Source: Rhodocyclaceae bacterium
GTDB lineage: Bacteria > Pseudomonadota > Gammaproteobacteria > Burkholderiales > Rhodocyclaceae
Assembly: GCA_008080565.1 (NCBI GenBank)
Contig: VIKE01000010.1
Location: 62,001-126,000 of the forward strand
Direction: 5' to 3'
Length of the DNA: 64,000 nucleotides
Shown here: piece by piece, positions 17,236 through 25,765 of the stretch
How positions within the stretch are numbered: position 1 is the first letter of the stretch
How the letters are laid out: every line of letters begins with the position of its first letter
Notes under the pieces: model-generated
What the model was told of the DNA's origin: nothing
What the model saw: the letters and a program-made list of their open reading frames with translations, nothing else
Databases searched by the model: none
Position numbers and translations under genes: made by a program

Positions 17236-17665
17236 CGATATCGAAAACATGGAAGCTCCTGCTGAAGACGCCGGGCAGATCAGTGAGGACGACTGGGCTG
17301 CCGCCATGGCCGAACAGGTCGTTAGCGATGGCGCCACGGCCACCGTCCAACCGGCTGACATCTTCCCGTCCTTCTCTGCACCATTGGGCCAGGGCGGGAT
17401 AATGAACGAACTCGACATGATTCTCGACATTCCCGTCCAGATCACAGTCGAGCTTGGCCGGACCAAAATCACCATCAAGAACCTGCTGCAACTGGCCCAC
17501 GGCTCCGTCGTCGAACTCGATGCAATGGCTGGCGAGCCGATGGATGTGCTGGTCAACGGCACGCTCATCGCGCAAGGGGAAGTGGTCGTGGTGAACGACA
17601 AATTCGGTATCCGCCTGACCGACATCATCACGCCTTCGGAGCGGATGCGAAAGCTGAACCGCTGA
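17228..17665 (+). CDS. fliN: flagellar motor switch protein FliN
   Basis: FliN forms the base of the C ring. The C-terminal SpoA domain (about 65-140) shows ILDIPVQITVELGRTKITI and LAQGEVVVVNDKFGIRLTDI-like conserved stretches. The N-terminal 60 residues are acidic, with SEDDWAAAMAEQ (about 19-30), which is common in betaproteobacterial FliN. The length is 145. A strong hairpin follows the stop codon by 3 bases. Confidence 0.95.
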   Translation: MADDIENMEAPAEDAGQISEDDWAAAMAEQVVSDGATATVQPADIFPSFSAPLGQGGIMNELDMILDIPVQITVELGRTKITIKNLLQLAHGSVVELDAMAGEPMDVLVNGTLIAQGEVVVVNDKFGIRLTDIITPSERMRKLNR

Positions 17666-17667
17666 TA

Positions 17668-17692
17668 TGGTGGTCTGCGCCGCAGACCACCA
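17668..17692 (+). terminator. strong hairpin between fliN and fliO
   Basis: Near-perfect palindrome TGGTGGTCTGCG/CGCAGACCACCA followed by a short T-containing stretch (CCTTTCAATTTT). The stem is 10-12 bp and GC-rich. It would weaken or end transcription between fliN and fliO, so fliOPQR may have lower or separate expression. Confidence 0.65.
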
Positions 17693-17717
17693 CCTTTCAA
17701 TTTTGGGCAAAATTTCC

Positions 17718-17733
17718 GGTTGACCGTGGCAAA
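17718..17733 (+). repeat. GGTTGACCGTGnCAAA copy 1
   Basis: GGTTGACCGTGGCAAA in the fliN-fliO gap. The same 16-base pattern with one change occurs at 47057-47072 next to cheD/cheB, and the first 11 bases occur at 24181 inside flgJ. In the two non-coding copies it is preceded by a TTGGGnAAAATTTC stretch. Function unknown. Confidence 0.35.
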
Positions 17734-17776
17734 GTCAATTTTCAGGTTTGGGTTTAAGATAGCGCCCTAACCTACT

Positions 17777-18205
17777 TTGAACGCGATCCCAGACTTGCTG
17801 CGCCTTCTCTTTCCTCTGCTGCTGCCTATCACCGCATGGGGTAGCGACGCCGCCAGCCCCGGCATTCCAGCCGGCACCTACCTGCAGGCGACCTTGGCCC
17901 TGCTCCTCATCCTCGGACTGCTTTTCGGCACTGCCTGGCTGGCCCGCAAGCTGTCGGGAGGCAAAGGTTTCGGCCAGGGAGGCATGAAGATTATCGGTGG
18001 CGTTGCGCTGGGTCCGCGCGAACGTATCGTACTTGTTGAGGTCGGCGACAGCTGGCTGGTCATCGGCATCGTCCCCGGGCAGATTCGTACGCTGCATCAA
18101 CTCCCCAAGGGCAGCAGCACGGAGGTTGAGCCGACCGCCGGCACAACAGAAGCACCTTTTGCCCAGTGGTTGAAGTCGATAAAGGAACGCCAGAACAATG
18201 CTTAG
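17777..18205 (+). CDS. fliO: flagellar biosynthetic protein FliO
   Basis: FliO is a small membrane protein that helps assemble the FliPQR export gate. At 142 residues it has a signal-like hydrophobic N-terminus (about 4-20), a membrane segment (about 34-55, [20 protein letters not shown]) and a cytoplasmic domain with [20 protein letters not shown], the family's clearest motif. The start used is TTG (17777); no Shine-Dalgarno stands out, and the N-terminus is uncertain. It overlaps fliP by 8 bases. Confidence 0.88.
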   Translation: MNAIPDLLRLLFPLLLPITAWGSDAASPGIPAGTYLQATLALLLILGLLFGTAWLARKLSGGKGFGQGGMKIIGGVALGPRERIVLVEVGDSWLVIGIVPGQIRTLHQLPKGSSTEVEPTAGTTEAPFAQWLKSIKERQNNA

Positions 18206-18944
18206 GCGAGTCATCCTCGGGCTCGGCCTGCTACTCCCCCCGATCTTGGCTCTGGCCCAGGGTGCCGGAGGACTGCCTTCAGTCACCAGCACGCCAACCG
18301 GCGGTGGGGGAACCACCTACAGTCTGACCATTCAGACACTGCTCTTCCTCACGGCGCTGACCTTCCTGCCAGCGGCCGTGCTGATGATGACGAGTTTTAC
18401 CCGCATCATCATCGTGCTGTCCCTGCTTCGCCATGCCATGGGCACGCAAACATCGCCCCCCAATCAGATCCTGGTCGGCTTGGCGCTGTTCCTGACTTTT
18501 TTCATCATGTCGCCAACCCTCGACCAAGTCTATACTGAAGCCTACCTGCCGCTATCTGAGAACAAGATCAACATCGCCCAGGCCGGCGAACGGGCGGCAG
18601 TTCCGATGCGCAGCTTCATGCTGCGCCAGACTCGGGAAGCCGACATCGCCATGCTGGCAAGTGTGGCCAAGGTCGATAAAATCGAAAAGCCTGACGACAT
18701 CCCCCTGCGCGTCCTGGTTCCCGCCTTCGTCATCAGCGAGTTGAAAACAGCGTTCCAGATCGGTTTCATCATATTCATCCCCTTCCTGATCATCGACATG
18801 GTAGTTGCCAGCCTGCTGATGTCGATGGGCATGATGATGATGTCGCCGGTCATGGTGGCCCTGCCCTTCAAGTTGATGCTCTTCGTCCTGGTCGATGGCT
18901 GGCATCTGGTCATTGGCTCACTGGTCAAAAGCTTCAATCCATGA
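18198..18944 (+). CDS. fliP: flagellar export gate protein FliP
   Basis: FliP forms, with FliQ and FliR, the export channel in the MS ring. It has 248 residues, a cleavable signal peptide (about 1-22) and four hydrophobic segments. Typical motifs are [20 protein letters not shown] (about 67-86), [19 protein letters not shown] and the end [13 protein letters not shown]. It overlaps fliO and fliQ (ATGA). Confidence 0.96.
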   Translation: MLRRVILGLGLLLPPILALAQGAGGLPSVTSTPTGGGGTTYSLTIQTLLFLTALTFLPAAVLMMTSFTRIIIVLSLLRHAMGTQTSPPNQILVGLALFLTFFIMSPTLDQVYTEAYLPLSENKINIAQAGERAAVPMRSFMLRQTREADIAMLASVAKVDKIEKPDDIPLRVLVPAFVISELKTAFQIGFIIFIPFLIIDMVVASLLMSMGMMMMSPVMVALPFKLMLFVLVDGWHLVIGSLVKSFNP

Positions 18945-19210
18945 CTCCGGGTGTCGTCATGGAAATCGGCCGCCAGGCGATCGAAGTCACCCTCGTTCTG
19001 GCGGCCCCGATGCTGCTCTCCGCTCTGGTCGTTGGCTTGGTCGTTAGCATCTTTCAGGCGGCAACCCAGCTTAACGAAGCGACTCTGCAGTTCGTCCCGA
19101 AACTGGTCGTCATGTTCATGGTCCTGATCCTCGTCGGTCCCTGGATGCTGGAATACATGATTGACTACATCCAGCGTCTGTTCGAGAGCATTCCACAGCT
19201 GATCGGCTGA
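18941..19210 (+). CDS. fliQ: flagellar export gate protein FliQ
   Basis: FliQ is an 89-residue protein with two hydrophobic helices (about 15-40 and 52-75), conserved in all type III systems. The mark [21 protein letters not shown] (about 28-48) is clear. It overlaps fliP by 4 bases and fliR follows after 2. Confidence 0.96.
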   Translation: MTPGVVMEIGRQAIEVTLVLAAPMLLSALVVGLVVSIFQAATQLNEATLQFVPKLVVMFMVLILVGPWMLEYMIDYIQRLFESIPQLIG

Positions 19211-19212
19211 CC

Positions 19213-19998
19213 ATGCTCAGCATAACCACGGCACAACTCGACGCCTGGATTGTTGCCTTTGCCTATCCGCTGACCCGCATTCTGGCCTTTATCGCCACCT
19301 CGCCGCTCTGGGGTTCAGCCGGAATTCCCCGACGCACCCGGCTCATTCTAGGCATCGGCATAGCCATCGCCATCGCCCCGGCCCTGCCGGCGATGCCGAC
19401 GGTCGCCCCAGGCTCGCTTGCAGGCCTCTGGATCTTGGCGCAGCAAATGCTGATTGGTATCGGCATGGGCTTCGCGGCCCGCATTGTCTTCGCCGCCGTC
19501 GATGTCGCCGGCGAATTCGTTGGCGCCCAGATGGGACTTGGCTTTGCAACGTCTTACGACCCTCTGAGCTCGTCACAAACACCTGTGATCGGCGAGTTCA
19601 TCGGCCTCATCAGTTTCCTGCTGTTTCTCTCACTAAACGGCCATCTGATGTATGTCGCCACCCTGGCGCAGAGCTTTTATGCCATACCGGTCAGTGCGAC
19701 GCCCATAGCAGCGACAAGCTGGCTGAATTTGGTCGAACTCGGGTCAAAAATGTTTTCGGTCGGGGTCTTGCTCGCGCTCCCCGTGGTTGTCGCACTAATG
19801 ATTACCAACATTGCGCTGGCAGTGCTCACCCGGGCCGCACCTCAATTGAATATATTTGCGCTGGGCTTCCCGCTCACCATGATCGGCGGTTTCATCTCGC
19901 TGGCCGTCAGCATGAACTATCTGGCCACCCCGTTGCAGGCGCTCTACGAATACGCCCTTAGTGCAACCTTGGGTTTCGCCGTTCCCGCCGCTCAGTAG
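19213..19998 (+). CDS. fliR: flagellar export gate protein FliR
   Basis: FliR completes the export gate and contacts FlhB. The 261 residues hold about six hydrophobic segments, starting with RILAFIATSPLWGSAGIPRRTR (conserved) and later GFATSYDPLSSSQTPVIGEF and QLNIFALGFPLTMIGGF. It is the last gene of the plus-strand fli run and its end overlaps by 7 bases the end of the convergent lipoprotein gene. No terminator is seen. Confidence 0.95.
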   Translation: MLSITTAQLDAWIVAFAYPLTRILAFIATSPLWGSAGIPRRTRLILGIGIAIAIAPALPAMPTVAPGSLAGLWILAQQMLIGIGMGFAARIVFAAVDVAGEFVGAQMGLGFATSYDPLSSSQTPVIGEFIGLISFLLFLSLNGHLMYVATLAQSFYAIPVSATPIAATSWLNLVELGSKMFSVGVLLALPVVVALMITNIALAVLTRAAPQLNIFALGFPLTMIGGFISLAVSMNYLATPLQALYEYALSATLGFAVPAAQ

Positions 19999-20450
19999 CG
20001 CTCATTCATTTTGTAGGAATCAGCATCCTGGCGCTGCACCAAGCGTATCGTTCCCTCCGCCATACGCCGTGCGCCTATGGTTTGAGAATCAATACCCTCA
20101 GTGTATTCGAGAATCTGATAGCTGGAAAAACCGTTCTCGTACTGTAACTGGCTGGCGCGCCGCTTGAGTATCTGCACAGACTCGCCAGCGCCACCGGTAT
20201 GGTAACGCTTCATCTTCATGGAGAAGCGATAGACATCCGGCGACAGCTTGGATTCTTCGATCTCCCAGTTGGGCGCCAGCGGATCATAGACCAGATAGAT
20301 CGCCGCCCCGACCACGGCTGCCGTTGCCAGAGAAGACAGACTAATTCCAGTCTTGGCCGTAAGCTGAATGGTCTCATTCGGAATCAGGGGCGTTCCCCCG
20401 CAACCAGCCAGACAGGCGGAGGCAATTAGTGTGGCGCCAATTTTTTTCAT
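19992..20450 (-). CDS. small predicted lipoprotein of unknown function
   Basis: A 152-residue protein with a lipoprotein signal (ATLIASACLAGC, lipid Cys at about residue 17), a hydrophobic segment (about 37-56, SLATAAVVGAAIYLVYD) and a soluble C-terminal part with PNWEIEESKLSPDVYRFSM and RRASQLQYENGFSSYQILEY. I do not recognise the family. Its start overlaps the flgL stop by 4 bases, so it is expressed last in the flgB-flgL operon. A role at the outer membrane or in flagellum passage is only suggested by context. Confidence 0.85.
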   Translation of the reverse strand: MKKIGATLIASACLAGCGGTPLIPNETIQLTAKTGISLSSLATAAVVGAAIYLVYDPLAPNWEIEESKLSPDVYRFSMKMKRYHTGGAGESVQILKRRASQLQYENGFSSYQILEYTEGIDSQTIGARRMAEGTIRLVQRQDADSYKMNERY

Positions 20451-21667
20451 AGGTAATTGAACAGCGACATCTGGCTAACCTGCTTGAATGAAAGCTGCGC
20501 CGCCTCGAGCACCATTTTCTGATTGGCCATGTCGGACACCGCCTTGGTGTAGTCCAAATTCTGCAGCTTGCCCAAATCGGTCTGGTATTGCAGGTCTCGA
20601 TCAGAGCCTGCACTCGTCAGATTCTCGAGCTCAAGCCGGCGGGCGCCAACAGAGGTTTGTGCCGTCAGCAGATGGTCAAATGCCTGCCCCAAGTTCTGGC
20701 GAATCTGCGTCATCTGATTCTTGAACGCTGCCTTGGTCGCAGCACTGCTCGACACATTGGCATTCAACGCCTTGATCATGCTGTCCAGCGTCGTGAAAAT
20801 ATCCTGATTGCTGGCAGGCTGAGCCGTAAAGGTGTCACCTGCAGCCGGCGTGCCAGAAATGTTGATCTTGATCTGCTGCGCTGCCGGGCCAACCACAATA
20901 TCCGAACCTGCGGTATAAACTTGGCCAGTCAGAGAAGGGGTAGCAGACCCATTGACGTATACGTCATACACGCCAGGAGCCGTAAAAGTCAGTTGATAGG
21001 TGCTGCCGTCATAGCCGGAAATCGTTGAAGACGCGCCAAGAACGCCAGTCCCCGTATTGGTGGCTCCGGCACTCGCCATGAACTGCCCGTTACCCTGAGG
21101 AATGCGCACGAACACATCGCTGCCAGACGCGGAAACATCCATCAAGCGCCCTGTTTCAACCTGCAATTGACGATTCCCATCATCGCCATGATAAGAAGTA
21201 ATTCGGCTCCCCGGAGACCCAGAGACGCCAAATGGCTCCGTTTCCCCCCGAAATCCCGAGAACAGATGCTGCCCTAGCCCATCCGTGCTGTTTGCCAGCC
21301 CCAGCAACTGACTGAAGCTCTCACTGACATCAGATGCAATTGCCGAACGGGAAGAATCGCTGATATTCTGATTGTCTGCTTCAGTGGCCCTGACCATCAC
21401 GTTCGAAATTAAATCGCTGGCACTTCTCAGGGTGCTTTCCAGAGTCGTCAGTTGACTGGCTGCACTGCCCTGATTGTCCATGAACTGGGAATTGATTGAC
21501 TGTCGCTGACTGACCTCCAGCGCCTGCGCCGCCGCAACCGGATCATCGGACGGGGTCAGGATACGTCGCCCGGTCGACATCTGATTTTGCAGTTTGTACA
21601 AGTTAGTCTGCAACTGCAGCATGTTCTGCGTGCCCGTATCGAACATCATCGAAGTGCTTATACGCAT
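20447..21667 (-). CDS. flgL: hook-filament junction protein FlgL
   Basis: FlgL (HAP3) is the second junction protein between hook and filament. The 406 residues have flagellin-like ends: an N-terminus with MLQLQTNLYKLQNQMSTGRRI (about 16-36) and PSDDPVAAAQALEV, and a C-terminal coiled helix ending SFKQVSQMSLFNYL. The middle (about 200-300) is a beta-rich, poorly conserved part. It lies 11 bases after flgK. Confidence 0.94.
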   Translation of the reverse strand: MRISTSMMFDTGTQNMLQLQTNLYKLQNQMSTGRRILTPSDDPVAAAQALEVSQRQSINSQFMDNQGSAASQLTTLESTLRSASDLISNVMVRATEADNQNISDSSRSAIASDVSESFSQLLGLANSTDGLGQHLFSGFRGETEPFGVSGSPGSRITSYHGDDGNRQLQVETGRLMDVSASGSDVFVRIPQGNGQFMASAGATNTGTGVLGASSTISGYDGSTYQLTFTAPGVYDVYVNGSATPSLTGQVYTAGSDIVVGPAAQQIKINISGTPAAGDTFTAQPASNQDIFTTLDSMIKALNANVSSSAATKAAFKNQMTQIRQNLGQAFDHLLTAQTSVGARRLELENLTSAGSDRDLQYQTDLGKLQNLDYTKAVSDMANQKMVLEAAQLSFKQVSQMSLFNYL

Positions 21668-21678
21668 GATGCTATTCC

Positions 21679-23712
21679 TTAATTGGAGATGCTGAGAAGC
21701 GTATCAAACAGCTTCGAAGCAATATCGAGCGATCTGGCCGAGGCCTGATAGGCCTGTTGATAGCGGATGAGGTTGGCAGCTTCCTCATCAAGGTTGACAC
21801 CGGATACCGCCGAGCGTGCCAACTCGTTCTGCTTAAGGAGGGCTTGCTGCGCCTCCCCGCTGACTTTGATCTGGCGAGTCACCGAACCGACACCACTGAC
21901 CAGGCTTGAGTAACTTCCCTGAAATGTCGCTCGACCACCTTCCATCGTATTTTGTGTCTGCAACGCGGCTAGTTTGACTGCATTTCGACTATCGGACACG
22001 CCGCTGGTATTCGTATTGATGCTAAAGCTGTCACCGTTAGCCGGAGCTCCCGAAACATCGACCGAAATACCGTTATAGGTAATGCGTGCCAATTCCGATC
22101 CGGCGTTCAGTCGATTGATCGACCCCGCGGCAATGGCCAACGTGGTTCCGTCAGCATAGGTTGCACTTACAGTCCCCGATGCGGGGAAGGTGAAGGTAAA
22201 TGCCCCCCCCCCCTGACTGTAAGTGAACCCGACAGGGAGGTTTGCCAACGAGTACCCCGGGCTGACAGCTCCCTGGCTAACCTGCAACGAGCCGGTATTC
22301 CCGGAACCCAGCGTAGTCACGCTAGGCGCTGCAGCAGCAATCCGCTTTACATCGGCGGCAATCGCTGAATTAACCTGAAAATTTCTCGCTGCGTCCCGGG
22401 TTGGCTCGATCCGGTAATCCACGCCAACCGTTGGCGCACTTCCGCCAATCGAGAACCCCTCGCCAACAATCAGGGCGTTCAGAGCAGCAACACTCGCGGC
22501 TGCCCCGCTAGCCGGGAATACCACACCATCGGACAGTCGCGTAAGCGTCATGCTGGTCGCTGAAGTAGCGGTGAGCACATAGTCACTACCAGTCAGACTG
22601 GTTTTGAAATTTCCGGTCGCCGGATCACCGGTCGGGGCCAGAAAACTGGCCGTTACCGAATTTGCACCGCTAGCACTGGCAAGCACTTTGGGCTGAGACA
22701 GTTCAAAGAAGTTCGCCTGAAAGCCAGTCGTCGCGGAGGTCTGGTTCAAGCCGTCCAGGTCCTGCCCCAATGCGTGCTGAGCATTGAAGGTCAAAGCAAT
22801 TGACGTAGCAATCTGTCCGAGCGTATTTGTCGCATCGTCCAGCGCATTGTTGCGGAACTTCATCAAGCCACCGAGGGCACCGCCTTCAATCAGGGATTCC
22901 GACAACTCCTGGACAGCCCCCGACTGACCGCGCAAGCCAACGACGATCCGTTCGGGATCGGAACTTGAAGTTATCGGGACCAGTTTGTTCACGACAGAAC
23001 CAACCACCAGTTGCTGGCCGTTCCCGACAAAAACGTTGAAATTACCAATCGAGTCCTCAACAGTTGTCACCCGAACATGCTTGTTCAGGTCCGCAACCAG
23101 TTGATCGCGCAAATCAAGTAGATCGTTGGGTGGCTGGTTGGTCGCTGCTTCAGCCCGCGTGATCTGATCATTCACATCGGCAAGTTGTTGAGCATAAACA
23201 TTGATCAACTCTATTTCACCGCTGATTTCACCATTCACGCTGTCGTAAAGCTCGGTAAGACGGGTGGACATTGAATTGAATCGTCCAGCCAAGGCTTCTG
23301 CCGATGACAACATGCTCTGGCGTGCCGAGACAAGTGATGGGTTGGCTGCCACTTGCTGCACACCGGTAAAGAACTCCTGCATGGCAGGTGCCAGACCCGA
23401 ACTCGGATCACCCAGCATATTGTCGATTTGGCTCAGCTTGGCCAGTTGGGTCGCCGATTCAGACGCCGCGGCCTGGGCAGCGAACGTCTGCGCAGTCAGA
23501 TATTTATCATAGGAGCGACGAACGGTATCGACGGTTGTGCCACTACCAAAGTAACCAGAACCCGTCAGCCGAGGAATGCCGGCAGATTGCTGGATATATT
23601 GACGGCTGTAGCCGGGGGTATTGGCATTGGCGATGTTGTGCTGAGTCGCCTCCAGTCCCAGTTGCGCCGCATGGATCCCGGTAATCCCGATTGATAGCAT
23701 TCCGCTACTCAT
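21679..23712 (-). CDS. flgK: hook-filament junction protein FlgK
   Basis: FlgK (HAP1) sits between hook and FlgL. The N-terminus shows the rod/hook motif ATQHNIANANTPGYSRQ (about 23-39) and the C-terminus LDEEAANLIRYQQAYQASARS. At 677 residues it is longer than the enterobacterial form (about 550) because of a large central domain. A run of 11 G (minus strand) at about residues 500-504 encodes Q-G-G-G-A and makes the gene a candidate for slippage. A weak sigma-28 element precedes the gene. Confidence 0.94.
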   Translation of the reverse strand: MSSGMLSIGITGIHAAQLGLEATQHNIANANTPGYSRQYIQQSAGIPRLTGSGYFGSGTTVDTVRRSYDKYLTAQTFAAQAAASESATQLAKLSQIDNMLGDPSSGLAPAMQEFFTGVQQVAANPSLVSARQSMLSSAEALAGRFNSMSTRLTELYDSVNGEISGEIELINVYAQQLADVNDQITRAEAATNQPPNDLLDLRDQLVADLNKHVRVTTVEDSIGNFNVFVGNGQQLVVGSVVNKLVPITSSSDPERIVVGLRGQSGAVQELSESLIEGGALGGLMKFRNNALDDATNTLGQIATSIALTFNAQHALGQDLDGLNQTSATTGFQANFFELSQPKVLASASGANSVTASFLAPTGDPATGNFKTSLTGSDYVLTATSATSMTLTRLSDGVVFPASGAAASVAALNALIVGEGFSIGGSAPTVGVDYRIEPTRDAARNFQVNSAIAADVKRIAAAAPSVTTLGSGNTGSLQVSQGAVSPGYSLANLPVGFTYSQGGGAFTFTFPASGTVSATYADGTTLAIAAGSINRLNAGSELARITYNGISVDVSGAPANGDSFSINTNTSGVSDSRNAVKLAALQTQNTMEGGRATFQGSYSSLVSGVGSVTRQIKVSGEAQQALLKQNELARSAVSGVNLDEEAANLIRYQQAYQASARSLDIASKLFDTLLSISN
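22203..22213 (-). repeat. 11-base poly-G tract in flgK coding sequence
   Basis: Eleven uninterrupted C on the plus strand, thus G on the coding strand, within flgK. The reading frame is intact in this copy. A gain or loss of one base would truncate FlgK before its C-terminal D0/D1 helices. Confidence 0.95.
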
Positions 23713-23738
23713 AGCAATTCCTTTACTCTACAACTTTG

Positions 23739-23765
23739 TTAACGGCCCCGATCCCAGAATATTGA
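23739..23765 (-). promoter_or_regulatory. possible sigma-28 promoter of flgK
   Basis: On the minus strand TCAATATT, an 11-base spacer, then GCCGTTAA. The -10 part matches 7 of 8 consensus bases; the -35 part matches 5 of 8. It lies 27 bases before the flgK start and overlaps the flgJ end region. Late expression of flgK-flgL from sigma-28 is known in other bacteria. Confidence 0.45.
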
Positions 23766-23772
23766 GGGCGGA

Positions 23773-24729
23773 TCAACCGGTAAGTGCTTGGCGCAGTGTC
23801 GGGCCATTGATGATGCGCGAAAGCTTGTCGGCGTACATCGGATCAGTGGCATACCCTGCTTGTTGTAAACGCCGTGCAAACTCTGTGCCATCCTGAGACC
23901 CAATCACATCGGTATAGCGCGGGCTATTGCGGAGCAGATTGGCATAGTCACGGAAGCATTCTTCATAGGATGCGTAAGCGCGGAAACGCTCGGTTACCTT
24001 GGTGGGCTGGCCATCGACATACTCGGTCGTCGCAGCCTCAACGGTATCGCCCGTCCAGCTTTTTCCGGCCTTGATACCGAACAGGTTGAAACTGTTCGTC
24101 CCGTCCGCCTTGCGAATTTCGCCCCGCCCCCAACCGCTCTCGAGCGCGGAATGGCCAATTAAAAAAACGGGCGGAATTCCGGTTGACCGTGACGCTTCAA
24201 CCGCATGCGGCCAGACACGATTGACGAACTCGCGTGAAGAGGCTGGCGCCTCCTGGCTGACAGTTGGTGTCGCCGAAGCATTGGTACCATACGAAGCAGA
24301 GGTTGGCAGACCACTCAGTACGGGTCTGTGTTGCAGGTGACTGACGTCGGAAACGGCAAGCGGCAAATCCTTGGCGGCAGCAGTTGCCGGTGCCATCAAC
24401 TCCTCCTGCCCCTTGGGGGTTTCCAGATGCCGCCCCAGCTGCTGTTCGATCAGCCGTGCAAACCCGACACCACCGCGACTCGCAGCCATGTTCTGAGCCA
24501 TTTGCTGATCAAGCATACCGGTATAGAAACGCGACTGATCACTATTGAGCAGCCCATCCTGCGGCGTTGCATCGCGCATGCTCTTCATGACCATCTGCAG
24601 GAAGAGCGCCTCGAACTGCTGCGCTGCGACCTTCAGACCTTGCTTCGGATCCTTCTGAAACTGGCTGCGTAAATCCTGCGAGCCCTGAATATCAAAAGCT
24701 GCGCGGTTAGGCGTATCCTGAATTTTCAT
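23773..24729 (-). CDS. flgJ: peptidoglycan hydrolase / rod cap protein FlgJ
   Basis: Two-domain FlgJ of 318 residues. The N-terminal rod-cap part (about 20-100) shows AAQQFEALFLQMVMKSMRDAT. The C-terminal glucosaminidase domain (about 165-318) has GHSALESGWGRGEI (with the catalytic Glu) and NSFNLFGIKAG. The enzyme opens the cell wall for the growing rod. It sits between flgI and flgK, the standard place. Confidence 0.95.
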   Translation of the reverse strand: MKIQDTPNRAAFDIQGSQDLRSQFQKDPKQGLKVAAQQFEALFLQMVMKSMRDATPQDGLLNSDQSRFYTGMLDQQMAQNMAASRGGVGFARLIEQQLGRHLETPKGQEELMAPATAAAKDLPLAVSDVSHLQHRPVLSGLPTSASYGTNASATPTVSQEAPASSREFVNRVWPHAVEASRSTGIPPVFLIGHSALESGWGRGEIRKADGTNSFNLFGIKAGKSWTGDTVEAATTEYVDGQPTKVTERFRAYASYEECFRDYANLLRNSPRYTDVIGSQDGTEFARRLQQAGYATDPMYADKLSRIINGPTLRQALTG

Positions 24730-24745
24730 TGAACTTGTACGCCGC

Positions 24746-25741
24746 TCAGATAACTTCGAGTTCGGCGCGCAAAGCTCCAGCAGCCTTCATGGCCTGAAGG
24801 ATGGCGAGAAGATCAAGAGGATTGGCACCGAGGGCATTGAGCGCCCTGACCACTTCAGCCAGATTGGCCCCCGCCTTGACGTTTACCAGACTGCCGTTTG
24901 CCTGCTTGACCTGAATATCGGCTGGCTGCCCGGTCGCCTGATTTCCCGCATCCACGACCACCGAGAGACTGCCATGCGCCACTGCACACGAGTCAAGCGT
25001 AACTTTCTGATTCATATCGATATCGTCCGGAGCGCGCACAGCAATTCGCCGCCCATCAACTGCGCGAGCCGTCCCCGGCGCAATCGCCCGGTTGATTGCT
25101 TCCACCATATTTTGTACGGTTCCGAAATCAGTGCTGCCCAGTTCGTAATAGATGAATCCGCCCTGGCCTACTGCTGTCGGGACATCTCGCTCAATCGTCG
25201 CGCCAGCCGGCACTCTTCCCGCCGACAGGTGGTTGACCGCTATCTTCGACCCGCCTGAAGAGGCTCCGACACCGCCAACCAGAACGTTGCCCTGAGCGAC
25301 GGCGTAGACCTGTCCATCGCCCCCTTTCAGCTGGGTCATCAGCAGGGTGCCACCACGCAGGCTTTTCGCGTTGCCAATCGATGAGACGGTGATATCGATC
25401 GCCTGTCCAGGCTTGGAGAATGGCGGCATAACCGCAGTAACCATGACAGCGGCGACATTTTTCAACTGGAGCTTGGTCGCCTGTTCTGTCGTCAGATTGA
25501 CGCCAAGCTGGGACAGCATGTTGCCGATAGCCTGGGTCGTAAACGGTGTTTGTGTTGTCTGGTCGCCGGTATTGTCGAGCCCGACGACGATGCCATAGCC
25601 GATCAACTGGTTATTGCGCACCCCTTGAATCGACGCAAGATCCTTGATGCGCTCGGCAAAGGCGGGTTGGCCACAAAGCGGCAGAAGACAAGCGGCCACA
25701 ATTGCCGCCTGCCGGTACCAATTGCCGCAAAATGTCTTCAT
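24746..25741 (-). CDS. flgI: flagellar P-ring protein FlgI, internally shortened
   Basis: FlgI forms the P ring in the peptidoglycan layer. The protein has a signal peptide (cleavage likely after AFA, about residue 29), the conserved [21 protein letters not shown] and a normal C-terminus ([19 protein letters not shown]). It has only 331 residues against about 365-370 usual. About 30 residues that normally follow the VRAP segment (the FLAxIxNLxV...INxRTGSVVM part) are absent: the text runs VRAPDDIDM straight to [15 protein letters not shown] second loop after this motif is about 12 residues short. The frame is intact. Confidence 0.9.
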   Translation of the reverse strand: MKTFCGNWYRQAAIVAACLLPLCGQPAFAERIKDLASIQGVRNNQLIGYGIVVGLDNTGDQTTQTPFTTQAIGNMLSQLGVNLTTEQATKLQLKNVAAVMVTAVMPPFSKPGQAIDITVSSIGNAKSLRGGTLLMTQLKGGDGQVYAVAQGNVLVGGVGASSGGSKIAVNHLSAGRVPAGATIERDVPTAVGQGGFIYYELGSTDFGTVQNMVEAINRAIAPGTARAVDGRRIAVRAPDDIDMNQKVTLDSCAVAHGSLSVVVDAGNQATGQPADIQVKQANGSLVNVKAGANLAEVVRALNALGANPLDLLAILQAMKAAGALRAELEVI

Positions 25742-25765
25742 GATCTGTCTCCGCCTGAATATTTC

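Noticed and set aside
24181-24191. GGTTGACCGTG inside flgJ as a third regulatory copy
   Set aside because: It lies within a conserved coding region and lacks the CAAA and upstream TTGGG parts, so chance is the simpler explanation.
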